DNA of 64,000 bases, taken from the NCBI GenBank assembly GCA_965659745.1, contig CBFHXF010000005.1:9737-73736 (forward strand), in the 5' to 3' direction. The notes under the pieces were generated by a model. The model was not told where the DNA came from and searched no databases. It saw only the letters and a list, made by a program, of their open reading frames with translations. The DNA comes from VMCP01 sp965659745. GTDB taxonomy: Bacteria; Bacteroidota; Bacteroidia; NS11-12g; UBA955. Shown in pieces: positions 8,644 to 16,809 of this stretch. Position numbers and translations under genes: made by a program. The first letter of the stretch is position 1. The number at the start of each line of letters is the position of its first letter.

Positions 8644-8714
8644 GGTCGGATGGCCGAGCGGCTAGGCACAGGTCTGCAAAACCTTTTACACCGGTTCGAA
8701 TCCGGTTCCGACCT
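8644..8714 (+). tRNA. tRNA-Cys (anticodon GCA)
   Basis: A cloverleaf can be folded by eye. The acceptor stem pairs GGTCGGA (8644-8650) with TCCGACC (8707-8713). The anticodon loop CTGCAAA is at 8674-8680 with GCA at 8676-8678. The T arm is ACCGG-TTCGAAT-CCGGT. The discriminator base is T at 8714, the identity base expected for cysteine. The final CCA is not encoded (CCT follows). The outermost anticodon-stem pair is a mismatch. Confidence 0.95.
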
Positions 8715-8720
8715 CCTCAG

Positions 8721-8751
8721 AAAAGCTGCTTGTAATCAAGCAGCTTTTTTT
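8721..8751 (+). terminator. Rho-independent terminator after tRNA-Cys
   Basis: A ten-pair stem AAGCTGCTTG (8723-8732) and CAAGCAGCTT (8737-8746) with loop TAAT is followed by a run of T to 8751. Confidence 0.85.
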
Positions 8752-8905
8752 ATGGGTAAAAACGGGGCTTTTTTAATGAATACATCCGAAGGACACAAAT
8801 ACATTCTTTTACCTTAAATCAGATTTTGCGATTATTACAAATCTTAATTTGAGATTCTATTGCTTAGGTATAGGGGAAACGATACTATGCTGTGTTCAAG
8901 CAAGT

Positions 8906-9295
8906 ATGATGAATACAAAACTTAGCATTGAAAGCACTTCCCAATTTATTTCAGAGAATTTTTTTGAGTTTGTTCCGAGTCAAGAAAGATTGAGTTTCCC
9001 GATTATCCAGAGATTATATCTAAAGATGTGCATTGGAATACAATTTGCCCCTCTCAAAATATGTGATAGTTTAATTATAGACGGTCATCATCGATATATA
9101 GCGGCTTGCCTCGCAGAAATCAAATGCGAGTTTGTCCCTGCGCAAAGCAGTTCTAGTATAAGAGAGGTTATGTGGCAATCTGTTAAAATTGTATCTGAAG
9201 ATTGGGATACCCCTCAAATTATTCAAGAAATGAATATTACTGACGCCCAATACAATAATATCAACTTAAACACACTTAATCAATTAATTGAATAA
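8906..9295 (+). CDS. Small ParB/sulfiredoxin-fold-like protein
   Basis: From the Met-Met at 8906 the protein is about 129 residues; an earlier ATG at 8849 would add 19 residues. The only recognisable motif is IIDGHHRYIAACLA, the DG-HHR box of the ParB/Srx fold, where it binds nucleotide or acts as a nuclease. The rest (PLKICDSL before the motif, C-terminal SEDWDTPQIIQEMN) is unfamiliar, and there is no helix-turn-helix, so it is not a chromosome-partition ParB. The HAD-like gene follows 18 bases later on the same strand, so the two may act together. A role in nucleic acid or nucleotide chemistry is a guess. Confidence 0.5.
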   Translation: MMNTKLSIESTSQFISENFFEFVPSQERLSFPIIQRLYLKMCIGIQFAPLKICDSLIIDGHHRYIAACLAEIKCEFVPAQSSSSIREVMWQSVKIVSEDWDTPQIIQEMNITDAQYNNINLNTLNQLIE

Positions 9296-9313
9296 AATAA
9301 GTAGTTTTGTGTA

Positions 9314-9772
9314 ATGCTGATATTTTTGGACATAGACGGGGTAATGCTACCCTGTAAAAGTTGGGTAAATCCCCAGAACTTATCAGATGGTTTTCCTGCA
9401 TTTAGCAATAAGGCTATAGGAGTACTCAATAAAATAATTACCCCTGACACCACTATTATTATTACGTCTTCTCACAAATCGCGATTCAATCCGCAAGAAT
9501 GGAAAGACATCTTTAAACGTCGCGGAATTCCTATCGATAATCTTACCACCTTAAAACCTGCTTCATTTGGCATGAGTAGAAAAGAGGAAATCCTAAATTG
9601 GTTTAAATTCAATCCTTTAAATGAAGACTTTATTATTATCGATGATGATAAATCTCTCAATGACTTACCCCCTTCAATAAAAGCATCACTAATTCAAACG
9701 AGTGCCACAATCGGATTAACTGAGAAACATTTTGAGGAAATCTTATCAAAATTCAAGTCTCCAACCCACTAA
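9314..9772 (+). CDS. Small HAD-like phosphatase-fold protein
   Basis: A 152-residue protein with the HAD core: nucleophile motif LDIDGVM (Asp6 and Asp8), motif II ITSS (residues 50-53) and motif IV DDD (110-112) in FIIIDDDKSLND. There is no sizeable cap domain. The arrangement DIDGVMLPCKSW with ITSSHKSRF resembles the HAD domain found in Swiss-army-knife RNA-repair proteins and related stand-alone proteins of Bacteroidota, but this link is tentative. A phosphohydrolase on a small phosphorylated substrate or nucleic acid end is likely. It follows the ParB-like gene closely. Confidence 0.7.
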   Translation: MLIFLDIDGVMLPCKSWVNPQNLSDGFPAFSNKAIGVLNKIITPDTTIIITSSHKSRFNPQEWKDIFKRRGIPIDNLTTLKPASFGMSRKEEILNWFKFNPLNEDFIIIDDDKSLNDLPPSIKASLIQTSATIGLTEKHFEEILSKFKSPTH

Positions 9773-9783
9773 ATCGTTACAGA

Positions 9784-10233
9784 TTAAGATTTCTTATAGA
9801 ACAATGCCGCTATCAACACCCCGGCGGCATCGGCGGCCAGATCGGCCCACTCAGCTTCTCTGCCCCAGTTCAATTGATGTTGGGCAATTTCTATTAAGGC
9901 CCCAAAAAAAATCATCACACTAATGCCTAACAGGCGTTCTTTTCGGTTCAACCTTGCCAAATTCTGGGATCCTACTACTTCGAAATTTGAAGAGCGATCG
10001 GCAGCTGCCAATTGCGGCCGTTTTAAGTAAAAATATCCATAGAGCCCATACCAAATTCCCCAGAAAGCAAAGTGGGCCACTTTGTCAACGGGCAGTCCGG
10101 CCAACCATGAAGGCAGCGAAACAATATCGCCAGCAGATTTAGGCCTCAGGGTTAAATATAGAATCAAAAATCCCCACGTTACCGCGGGGATTAATGGTGT
10201 TTTAGTTCTTATTAATTGAAATACAGCGGGCAT
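9784..10233 (-). CDS. VanZ-like membrane protein
   Basis: A 149-residue integral membrane protein with about four helices (residues 13-27, 51-69, 100-117 and 131-147). The motif VDKVAHFAFWGIWYGLYG, then FFGALIEIAQHQLNWGREAEWADLAADAAGVLIAAL, is the VanZ/DUF-like signature (D-K-HF, E-Q, D-A-N/G) seen in many single-domain VanZ proteins of Bacteroidota. Such proteins are only loosely linked to teicoplanin resistance; their usual function is unknown. It lies 2 bases after gcvH, which suggests co-transcription, an arrangement common in this phylum. Confidence 0.85.
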   Translation of the reverse strand: MPAVFQLIRTKTPLIPAVTWGFLILYLTLRPKSAGDIVSLPSWLAGLPVDKVAHFAFWGIWYGLYGYFYLKRPQLAAADRSSNFEVVGSQNLARLNRKERLLGISVMIFFGALIEIAQHQLNWGREAEWADLAADAAGVLIAALFYKKS

Positions 10234-10235
10234 GA

Positions 10236-10616
10236 TTATGCACCTACCATTTCACGGTATTGCTCGGCAGACATAAGTCCATCGATTTGCGAAGCATCGC
10301 TCAATTTCACGCGTACCATCCAACCGCTTCCGTAAGGATCCGAATTTACGTTTTCAGGGGCGTTTTCAAGATCGGCATTAACCTCTAAAATTTCGCCAGA
10401 AACGGGCATATACAATTCGCTCACAGTTTTCACTGCTTCTACCGAACCGAACACTTCCTCTGCGTCTAGGGTTTCACCTTCGCTGCTGATGTCAACGAAC
10501 ACGATATCGCCCAATTCACCTTGTGCAAATTCGGTAATACCAATTTTTGCCTCATCTCCTTCTACCAAAATCCACTCGTGGTCTTTGGTGTACTTTAAAT
10601 TTTCAGGAAAGTTCAT
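10236..10616 (-). CDS. gcvH: Glycine cleavage system H protein
   Basis: A 126-residue protein of normal length for GcvH. The lipoylation site is Lys63 in VFGSVEAVKTVSELYMPVSG, and the N-terminal KYTKDHEW and the GITEFAQGELGDIVFVD segments are diagnostic. It shuttles the aminomethyl group between P, T and L proteins in glycine breakdown; in some bacteria it also acts as lipoyl donor. It is followed by VanZ and preceded by accD on the same strand, with short gaps, so it may be part of one transcript with fbaB-accD. The other gcv genes are not in the window. Confidence 0.97.
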   Translation of the reverse strand: MNFPENLKYTKDHEWILVEGDEAKIGITEFAQGELGDIVFVDISSEGETLDAEEVFGSVEAVKTVSELYMPVSGEILEVNADLENAPENVNSDPYGSGWMVRVKLSDASQIDGLMSAEQYREMVGA

Positions 10617-10626
10617 ATTTGTTTTA

Positions 10627-11538
10627 TTAATGTTTCTTTTTATTCCAAATAATGGAAAGTAATGTGCTTAATTTTTCTCTTAAATCGTTACGCGATACAA
10701 TAAAATCTAAAAAGCCATGCTCCAATAAAAACTCACTACTTTGGAAGCCTTTAGGCAAATCTTTTCCGATTGTTTCACGTATAACGCGCGGACCTGCGAA
10801 ACCAATTAAGGCCTCAGGTTCTGCAATGTTGAAATCGCCCAACATAGCATACGAAGCCGTAACCCCACCCGTTGTAGGATTCGTCATTAATGAGATGTAA
10901 GGAATCTTTGCTTTGCTTAACAGCGCCAACTTCGCAGAAGTCTTGGCCATTTGCATCAAAGAAAAGGCCGCTTCCATCATTCGAGCTCCTCCCGATTTTG
11001 ATATCATCAAAAATGGGGTTTGGGTAGCCAAACAATGATCAATCATTCGAGCTATCTTCTCTCCCACTACACTTCCCATAGAACCCCCAATAAAGGCAAA
11101 ATCCATGCATGCAACACCCAATGGTGTACCATTGATTTTGCCATAAGCTGTTCTAACGGCGTCTGTTAATCCCGTTTTACTTTGGGCTACCTTAATACGA
11201 TCTACGTAAGGAGCGGTATCGGTGAAGGAAAGCGGATCTCCAGAGCTTAAACCTGCATTGATTTCTGTGTATTTCCCATTGTCGAATAACAATTGAAAAT
11301 AGGCTTCAGATCCAATGCGATCGTGGTAATTACAACTCGGACAAACGTAGAGATTATCGATCCACTCCTTTGCAGGTTGAACCTCTTTACACCGCTTGCA
11401 CTTTTCCCATAACCCATCGGGCGTAGGTTTCTTATCTTTTGTTTTGGTTAAAATTCCGGAGAGCGTGCGAACATACCACTTCGAATCTGAAGCGTCATGA
11501 TCGTCAAAATCTTCGAAACCGTGTTCTACCGTAGACAT
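10627..11538 (-). CDS. accD: Acetyl-CoA carboxylase carboxyltransferase subunit beta
   Basis: A 303-residue protein with the N-terminal zinc ribbon typical of AccD (Cys47, Cys50, Cys66 and Cys69 in KCKRCKEV and YVCPSCNYH). A crotonase-like carboxyltransferase domain follows, including TGLTDAV, GTPLGVACMDFAFIGGSMGSVVGEKI, SKSGGARMMEA, NPTTGGVTASYAMLGD and EALIGFAGPRVIRETIG. Together with AccA it transfers the carboxyl group from biotin to acetyl-CoA to make malonyl-CoA for fatty acid synthesis. It lies 9 bases downstream of the aldolase gene and upstream of gcvH. AccA, B and C are elsewhere. Confidence 0.97.
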   Translation of the reverse strand: MSTVEHGFEDFDDHDASDSKWYVRTLSGILTKTKDKKPTPDGLWEKCKRCKEVQPAKEWIDNLYVCPSCNYHDRIGSEAYFQLLFDNGKYTEINAGLSSGDPLSFTDTAPYVDRIKVAQSKTGLTDAVRTAYGKINGTPLGVACMDFAFIGGSMGSVVGEKIARMIDHCLATQTPFLMISKSGGARMMEAAFSLMQMAKTSAKLALLSKAKIPYISLMTNPTTGGVTASYAMLGDFNIAEPEALIGFAGPRVIRETIGKDLPKGFQSSEFLLEHGFLDFIVSRNDLREKLSTLLSIIWNKKKH

Positions 11539-11547
11539 GAATCGAAA

Positions 11548-12606
11548 TTAAGCAATGGTTACTGAAGAATCCAAATAAACGTCTTGAACTGAGTTTAATA
11601 ATTGAATTCCTTCGTTCATTGGTTTTTGGAACGCCTTACGACCCAAAATCAATCCAGACCCACCGGCACGCTTGTTAACTACTGCTGTGGTTACTGCCTC
11701 TTCGATGTCTCCTTGTCCTTTACTTTCGCCTCCAGAATTGATTAAACCTGCGCGACCCATATAGCAGTTAGCTACTTGATAACGGGTTAAATCGATCGGA
11801 TGATCGGTAGTCAATTCAGAATATACTTTAGGATGTGTTTTTCCATGCTTAGTTGCATTATAACCGCCATTGTTGGTAGGTAATTTCTGCTTGATGATAT
11901 CGGCCTGAATCGTAACTCCTAAGTGATTGGCTTGAGAAGTTAAATCCGCCGCAGTATGATAATCCACCCCATCTACTTTGAAACCGTTGTTACGGGTATA
12001 ACACCACAAAATAGTAGCCATTCCTAATTCATGCGCTTCTTCAAATGCTTGTGCTACTTCGATGATTTGACGGTTGCTGTCTTCACTACCGAAATAAATA
12101 GTAGCTCCTACTGCCGCAGCCCCTAAATTCCAAGCTTCACGAACGCTACCGAACATGATTTGCTCATAGGTATTGGGGTATGAAAGAAATTCATTGTGGT
12201 TAATTTTAACTACAAAAGGAATTTTATGCGCGTATTTGCGAGAATTCATAGCCAATACACCATAAGTAGAAGCAACGGCATTACAACCGCCTTCAATAGC
12301 CAATTTAATGATGTTCTCTGGATCGAAATATATAGGATTGGGAGCAAAAGAAGATCCCGCACTGTGCTCTATTCCTTGGTCAACCGGAAGTATGCTTAAA
12401 TACCCCGTATTGGCTAAACGACCGTTACCGTATAGCGACTGCAACGAACGCAATACCTGCGTATTGCGATTGGTTTGTGCGAATACACGATCCACAAAAT
12501 CTCCACCTGGAGTATGAATGTGTTCTTTGGGGATGGTCGTACAGGTGTGACCTAATAAATAGGAAGCGTCTTTTCCTAATAATTGTTCGATGTTAGATTG
12601 AGGCAT
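11548..12606 (-). CDS. fbaB: Class I fructose-bisphosphate aldolase (DhnA/FbaB type)
   Basis: A 352-residue TIM-barrel protein. The opening SILPVDQGIEHSAGSSFAPNPIYFDPENI, then GGCNAVASTYGVL and FVVKINHNE, are typical of the bacterial DhnA-type class I aldolase. The Schiff-base lysine is probably Lys239 in VTIQADIIKQKLP. The C-terminal phosphate-binding loop is GGSGLILGRKAFQKP. It interconverts fructose 1,6-bisphosphate with the two triose phosphates, without metal. It is followed directly by accD. A -7 promoter element lies 32 bases upstream of the start and overlaps the region of the divergent GNAT promoter. Confidence 0.93.
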   Translation of the reverse strand: MPQSNIEQLLGKDASYLLGHTCTTIPKEHIHTPGGDFVDRVFAQTNRNTQVLRSLQSLYGNGRLANTGYLSILPVDQGIEHSAGSSFAPNPIYFDPENIIKLAIEGGCNAVASTYGVLAMNSRKYAHKIPFVVKINHNEFLSYPNTYEQIMFGSVREAWNLGAAAVGATIYFGSEDSNRQIIEVAQAFEEAHELGMATILWCYTRNNGFKVDGVDYHTAADLTSQANHLGVTIQADIIKQKLPTNNGGYNATKHGKTHPKVYSELTTDHPIDLTRYQVANCYMGRAGLINSGGESKGQGDIEEAVTTAVVNKRAGGSGLILGRKAFQKPMNEGIQLLNSVQDVYLDSSVTIA

Positions 12607-12627
12607 GAGAAATTCCTTTTAAACGAT

Positions 12628-12645
12628 TAATTTTGGACAAAAATA
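12628..12645. promoter_or_regulatory. Face-to-face promoters for fbaB (minus) and the GNAT gene (plus)
   Basis: TAATTTTG (12628-12635) fits the TAnnTTTG element for rightward transcription into the GNAT gene. CAAAAATA (12638-12645) reads TATTTTTG on the minus strand, for leftward transcription into fbaB. The two elements are only 2 bases apart, so the polymerases would interfere. The -33 boxes are not convincing on either side. Confidence 0.45.
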
Positions 12646-12658
12646 ACCATTTTTCCCA

Positions 12659-13084
12659 ATGATTGAGATTCAAGAAGCGCGCAAAGGTTCACAAATGTTA
12701 GAGATTTTCGAAATTAGACGTCATGTTTTCGTACTAGAACAAGCAGTAGACCCCAAAGAAGAGTACGATGAATTCGAAAATAGCAGCACCCATTTTATCG
12801 CTAAATTCAAGGGAGTAGCCGCCGGAACTTGTCGATTTAGAGAAACCGACAAGGGCATAAAATTAGAACGATTTGCCGTTTTAAAGTCCTACAGAGGCAA
12901 ACGAATCGGTGCCGCTTTGGTGGAAAAATGTTTAGAAAAAATTGGCGATACCGACAAAATGATCTACCTACACGGACAATTACAGGCAGTTCCGTTCTAT
13001 GAAAAGCTCGGTTTTGAATGCACGGGTCCCCAATTTGAAGAAGCCGGAATTGAACATTTTAAAATGTATTACAATCCACGGTAA
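12659..13084 (+). CDS. GNAT family N-acetyltransferase
   Basis: A 141-residue single-domain acetyltransferase. It contains the acceptor-side FEIRRHVFVLEQAVDPKEEYDEFE, a central strand ERFAVLKSYRG and the acetyl-CoA pyrophosphate loop RGKRIGAALVEKC (R/Q-x-x-G-x-A form). The closing HGQLQAVPFYEKLGFECTGPQFEEAGIEHFKM is the pattern of the ElaA/YjcF-type GNATs. The substrate is unknown; small amines or peptides are usual for the family. The gene is alone on its strand and its 3' end overlaps the convergent glycosyltransferase by 16 bases. Confidence 0.88.
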   Translation: MIEIQEARKGSQMLEIFEIRRHVFVLEQAVDPKEEYDEFENSSTHFIAKFKGVAAGTCRFRETDKGIKLERFAVLKSYRGKRIGAALVEKCLEKIGDTDKMIYLHGQLQAVPFYEKLGFECTGPQFEEAGIEHFKMYYNPR

Positions 13085-14295
13085 AACTGCAGTAACGATT
13101 CGGTATTCTTCACCGAACTGTGATACTCCAAGCAATATTGATGCCCAAGTTTTGCCATGTCGATGGCCTTTTTTCGGTTGTGCAATAACTCTATCAAAGC
13201 CTGAGCCAATTCTTTTGCAGGGCCCGCAATTTCTATAAATCGTTTTATTTCTTCCGGGGGAAGCCCTTGAACGGCTGTGGGTGTAGCTACACACGGAATG
13301 CCCAATGATAGGGCTTCTATCAATTTCATTCGTATGCCACTGCCCGCCAATAAGGGTACTACCGCAATGCCATGCGCCCGCATGAAAGCGCGGGCATCGG
13401 CAACTTCACCGTGGTTGTGCACGCCAGTTTGAAAAAACATTTTTGCATGCGCCTGTATTCCTTTACCCGCCACATGAAAATTCAAATTAGGATGCGCTGC
13501 TTTAACTAAAGGCCATACCTTCGACAAAAACCACTGTAGGGCTTGTACATTGGCATCCCATTCCATAGACCCGATGTGAAATAGAGAATCGGGTTGTATT
13601 TTGACCTCGATTTTCAATGGTGTTTTAACACTTGGAAGGTGCAAATGCACCTTATTAATGGTATTTGTACCGAAATAGTCGCAATCTACCTGAGAAATTC
13701 CCACTACGGCCGTAGCCGTTTTTATCAGCTGTAACTCTTCTTTTTTAAGTCTTTTACTCTGGATTCTTAAATACATCCGTTTGACCCAATTAGAATCGTG
13801 GTTGGCCAATCGCGACCAAATTTCATGCTCTACATTATGGGCTCGGTATACTACAGGAATACCCGATTCTTGAATATCTGAGACAGAGGCGTTCAATAAT
13901 TCCCCCCAAAAGGATAGGCTTTTGAACAGCAGCGGATATGAATACAAGCCTTCTATTTGAACTAAGTCAAATTTGCGTTCGGCAATGAGGGCCGTTAAAG
14001 CCGCCGATGCGCTTACACTAAAGTACCGCTCTAGAAAATAGCTTCCCCCGAAAAATAAATTTTTGAAGGCATTCAGAGGTTTGATGGAGGCATCTAAGGG
14101 CGTGGTGATGACTTCGCAAAAAGAGAGATTTTCCTGAATTGTTTGTTCAGAAACGAAGTGTTTTTGCGTATTGTAAGTGAAATAGGTGACCTGATTTCCG
14201 GCTTGACTCAGCGATTCTAGGAGCTGATAAGTGGCCACCGCACCGCCGTCATGCAAAGGCCAAGGAACCCTATTTCCAACAACTAAAATATTCAT
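13069..14295 (-). CDS. Glycosyltransferase, GT4 family
   Basis: A 408-residue GT-B enzyme. The N-terminal Rossmann segment begins MNILVVGNRVPWPLHDGGAVATYQLLESL, with an acceptor-side GG loop. The donor-binding C-terminal half has HIGSMEWDANVQALQWFL, HVAGKG and the characteristic GSGIRMKLIEALSLGIPCVATPTAVQGLP, including the EX7E-type region. It would transfer a sugar from a nucleotide donor to a cell-surface polysaccharide or lipid carrier. There is no membrane segment. The start codon overlaps the stop of the upstream LptF/LptG-like gene by four bases, so the two are coupled. The GNAT gene overlaps its 3' end from the other strand. Confidence 0.9.
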   Translation of the reverse strand: MNILVVGNRVPWPLHDGGAVATYQLLESLSQAGNQVTYFTYNTQKHFVSEQTIQENLSFCEVITTPLDASIKPLNAFKNLFFGGSYFLERYFSVSASAALTALIAERKFDLVQIEGLYSYPLLFKSLSFWGELLNASVSDIQESGIPVVYRAHNVEHEIWSRLANHDSNWVKRMYLRIQSKRLKKEELQLIKTATAVVGISQVDCDYFGTNTINKVHLHLPSVKTPLKIEVKIQPDSLFHIGSMEWDANVQALQWFLSKVWPLVKAAHPNLNFHVAGKGIQAHAKMFFQTGVHNHGEVADARAFMRAHGIAVVPLLAGSGIRMKLIEALSLGIPCVATPTAVQGLPPEEIKRFIEIAGPAKELAQALIELLHNRKKAIDMAKLGHQYCLEYHSSVKNTESLLQFYRGL

Positions 14296-15731
14296 GAGTG
14301 TACCGAAATTGGCGGCTTATTGGACTTGATTCTTTTGCGCCGAGGCTCCCAAAGATTGCGGTCAGACAAGGCCTTGCGGGTAATAAAAATAGCGATTCCC
14401 AACAACAATGCACTGCTCATCCACATGCCCAACCATACGGGAACAATTAGTCCCTTACCCATCTTCTCACCGGTTAAATTCAAGGCGTAAAACAACACAA
14501 ACAGCAACACGCTTATGACTAATGGAAGTCCGATTCCGCCCTTTTTGATGATGGCTCCCAAAGGCGCTGAAATTAAAAAGAGAATCATCAATAAGAACGA
14601 AAAAGCGAACTTCTTATGCCATTCGCTTTGGTATAAGGCCACATCTTTCCATTCGTAATCTTGCGACGAAGCATAGCCGTCTAAAGTACCCTTAATGCCC
14701 TTTGCCGTGGACAATGCCAGATTGCGCATGTTGGCGCGTTTACTCGAATCAAAATTGTTGTAAATATTCGTATCGACGAGAGTAATGCGGTTGTCTAAAG
14801 GACGGACTTGGGTATTCTGACTCGGGAATAAAGTGGGATAATGAATCAGGCGACTGAGATAGCGTTCGTTGTCGGCATAATGCTTTTCCATGCGAATATG
14901 GAAGGTATCAATTTCCAACTGCAACTGATTTAAATTCAACAATCGGTAATCCGTGGCCAAATGTTCGCGATTGGCAAAATTGAAATCCAAGCTCGATAAA
15001 TCCACTACCATTTGCTGCTTTTCGAAATACATCTTATTGAAGGGCAGGGTCCTTCGGTAATTTTCAGCAGAGGTCATTTCCTCATATCGAACTCCATCAA
15101 ACAGCGTAAAATTAAGAGTGCGCTTATCCTGGGAAAGCTTCATGGTTCCGTCTTTCGCCCGTATCACATTCAATCGTTTGCTGTCGTCTTTCTTATATTC
15201 ATAAATGAGCACATCGTGAACCGTTTCATTATCCTCCTCCTTTTTACCTACTGAAATTGCTACGCCTTCAATTTGTTGGTAAAACTGTCCGGGCTCTATA
15301 TTAAAAGCGGGCTTTTTAGAGCGCACCTCCATTAACATGGCCTTGCCCTCCAGATTGGCTTTCGGGATCACATAGTTGAGGAATAGGAAATTCATCACTA
15401 CGAGTCCACACATGAACAGGAAAACCGGACGTAAAATGCGAATTAAAGATATGCCATTGGCTTTCATGGATACTAATTCGAAACTTTCGGATAGATTCCC
15501 GAAGGTCATCAAACCTGCCACCATCACCGTCATCGGCAGTGCCATGGGCACTAAATCGGCCAATGAAAGTCCGATCAATTTTAGTAATACCAGGGTTGGA
15601 ATGCCTTTACCAACTAATTCGTCTATGTATTTCCATAGAAACTGCATTAAAAACAGGAACAAACTCAGTAAAAATGTAACGGCAAATAGCCGTACATACA
15701 TGCGGAGAATGAGCACATCAATGCGTTTCAC
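14292..15731 (-). CDS. LptF/LptG family permease (YjgP/YjgQ)
   Basis: A 479-residue membrane protein. Three N-terminal helices (about residues 12-35, 48-72 and 98-118) and three near the C-terminus (about 375-455) flank a large periplasmic jellyroll domain, the layout of LptF/LptG. The conserved coupling-helix segment is ESFELVSMKANGISLIRILRP, and DLVPMALPMTVMVAGLMTFG lies in helix 2. With LptB it would extract lipopolysaccharide from the inner membrane and pass it to LptC. Only one member is present, the partner being elsewhere, as is usual in Bacteroidota. At about 480 residues it is longer than the typical 360, because of an extended periplasmic domain. Confidence 0.9.
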   Translation of the reverse strand: MKRIDVLILRMYVRLFAVTFLLSLFLFLMQFLWKYIDELVGKGIPTLVLLKLIGLSLADLVPMALPMTVMVAGLMTFGNLSESFELVSMKANGISLIRILRPVFLFMCGLVVMNFLFLNYVIPKANLEGKAMLMEVRSKKPAFNIEPGQFYQQIEGVAISVGKKEEDNETVHDVLIYEYKKDDSKRLNVIRAKDGTMKLSQDKRTLNFTLFDGVRYEEMTSAENYRRTLPFNKMYFEKQQMVVDLSSLDFNFANREHLATDYRLLNLNQLQLEIDTFHIRMEKHYADNERYLSRLIHYPTLFPSQNTQVRPLDNRITLVDTNIYNNFDSSKRANMRNLALSTAKGIKGTLDGYASSQDYEWKDVALYQSEWHKKFAFSFLLMILFLISAPLGAIIKKGGIGLPLVISVLLFVLFYALNLTGEKMGKGLIVPVWLGMWMSSALLLGIAIFITRKALSDRNLWEPRRKRIKSNKPPISVHS

Positions 15732-15770
15732 GGCGCAAAGGTAGGGGAAAATCCACGAAGCGACTCTTCC

Positions 15771-16808
15771 CTATTTTTGAGGAAGAAACACAAAACCAGA
15801 GGGGATAATTCCCGAGAAAAATGAATTTTTTATCGAATCTGCGCCGGCATTGAGTATCACTACACGACCTTTTCGGATGTAATCATAGGGATCGGCAATG
15901 TAAATATCGCCGTTCTGCGGATTTACTGCCAAGCCATATCCTGTTGTGTAAGGCACTACTTGAACAAAAACAGATTTCTTCGGATTGCGCAAATCACAAC
16001 ATTCCAAATTGCCTCCAACGAGCATCCATAAAGAGTCACGCGAGAGCGATAGGCACATGCGGGTTAAATTATTTTTTGGGGGAAATTCAACACGCTCGGT
16101 AACCGCAAAATCGGCATTCAGGCAGGTCAAACTCGACGAATCTGCATCGTTAGCTCCCACCCAAAGTCGGTTTTGAGCATCGACGCTTAAAAATTGAGCC
16201 CCTTTTGGACACGTTATTAACTTACTGATATCGGTTTGAGGGTCGTAAACCCAGATATATCCGTCATAAACGGCCGAAACTATTTGGTTATTGTATTCTA
16301 TAATATGCTCCGTCCACCCAACTCGGGTTCCTGTGGCATTTTTCCGAACGGGTATGATTCGGGAGCTTAACGATTGGGTATCGAGCACAGTAACCGCATT
16401 GTTTTCTAAATCGCTTATGTATAATTTCCCATTAAGGGCAGTAGCAAATCTCGGAGATTTGCCGACATTCACTTGGTGTTTGACTTTAAGCGTTTCAGGG
16501 TTCACCCCTACGATAAGGCCGCTATTGTTTACCACCAACCACAAGGTATTTCCATATAACAAACCCGATTGTAATACATCACCAATGGGTCTATTATTTA
16601 CGGCCTCAAAAGCATTGGACCAAAGCGTATTAGAATCGGGATTGTAGATATCAAGCTGGGCATTATTCCACATGAAATTTCCTTCACATAAAACCGCCAC
16701 TCTTGCGTCTTTTGCCGAAACGTTAACATTACCCGAATCCACGGGCTCTTTTATACAAGAGCCCATGAAAAAGATTATAATCGCTATTAATGTGGTGCGT
16801 ATTTGCAT
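15771..16808 (-). CDS. BtuG-like surface lipoprotein (YncE/DUF5074-type beta-propeller)
   Basis: A 345-residue lipoprotein with lipobox MGSC (acylated Cys18). The body is built of repeats of about 40 residues with strand pairs such as ALNGKLYISDLENNAVTVLDTQSLS, DGYIWVYDPQTDISKLI and VDAQNRLWVGANDAD, which would form a seven-bladed propeller. Proteins of this type (BtuG) sit on the outer face of the BtuB receptor in gut Bacteroides and hand over cobalamin with very high affinity. Here it is the third gene after a cobalamin riboswitch and the receptor, which strongly supports the same role. The assignment rests on fold pattern and context, not on an alignment. It starts one base after the DUF4465 gene. 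Confidence 0.8.
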   Translation of the reverse strand: MQIRTTLIAIIIFFMGSCIKEPVDSGNVNVSAKDARVAVLCEGNFMWNNAQLDIYNPDSNTLWSNAFEAVNNRPIGDVLQSGLLYGNTLWLVVNNSGLIVGVNPETLKVKHQVNVGKSPRFATALNGKLYISDLENNAVTVLDTQSLSSRIIPVRKNATGTRVGWTEHIIEYNNQIVSAVYDGYIWVYDPQTDISKLITCPKGAQFLSVDAQNRLWVGANDADSSSLTCLNADFAVTERVEFPPKNNLTRMCLSLSRDSLWMLVGGNLECCDLRNPKKSVFVQVVPYTTGYGLAVNPQNGDIYIADPYDYIRKGRVVILNAGADSIKNSFFSGIIPSGFVFLPQK

Positions 16809-16809
16809 T

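Noticed and set aside
8644..8760. A genomic island beginning at tRNA-Cys
   Set aside because: No integrase, att duplication or composition change is seen downstream; only the small ParB/HAD pair follows.
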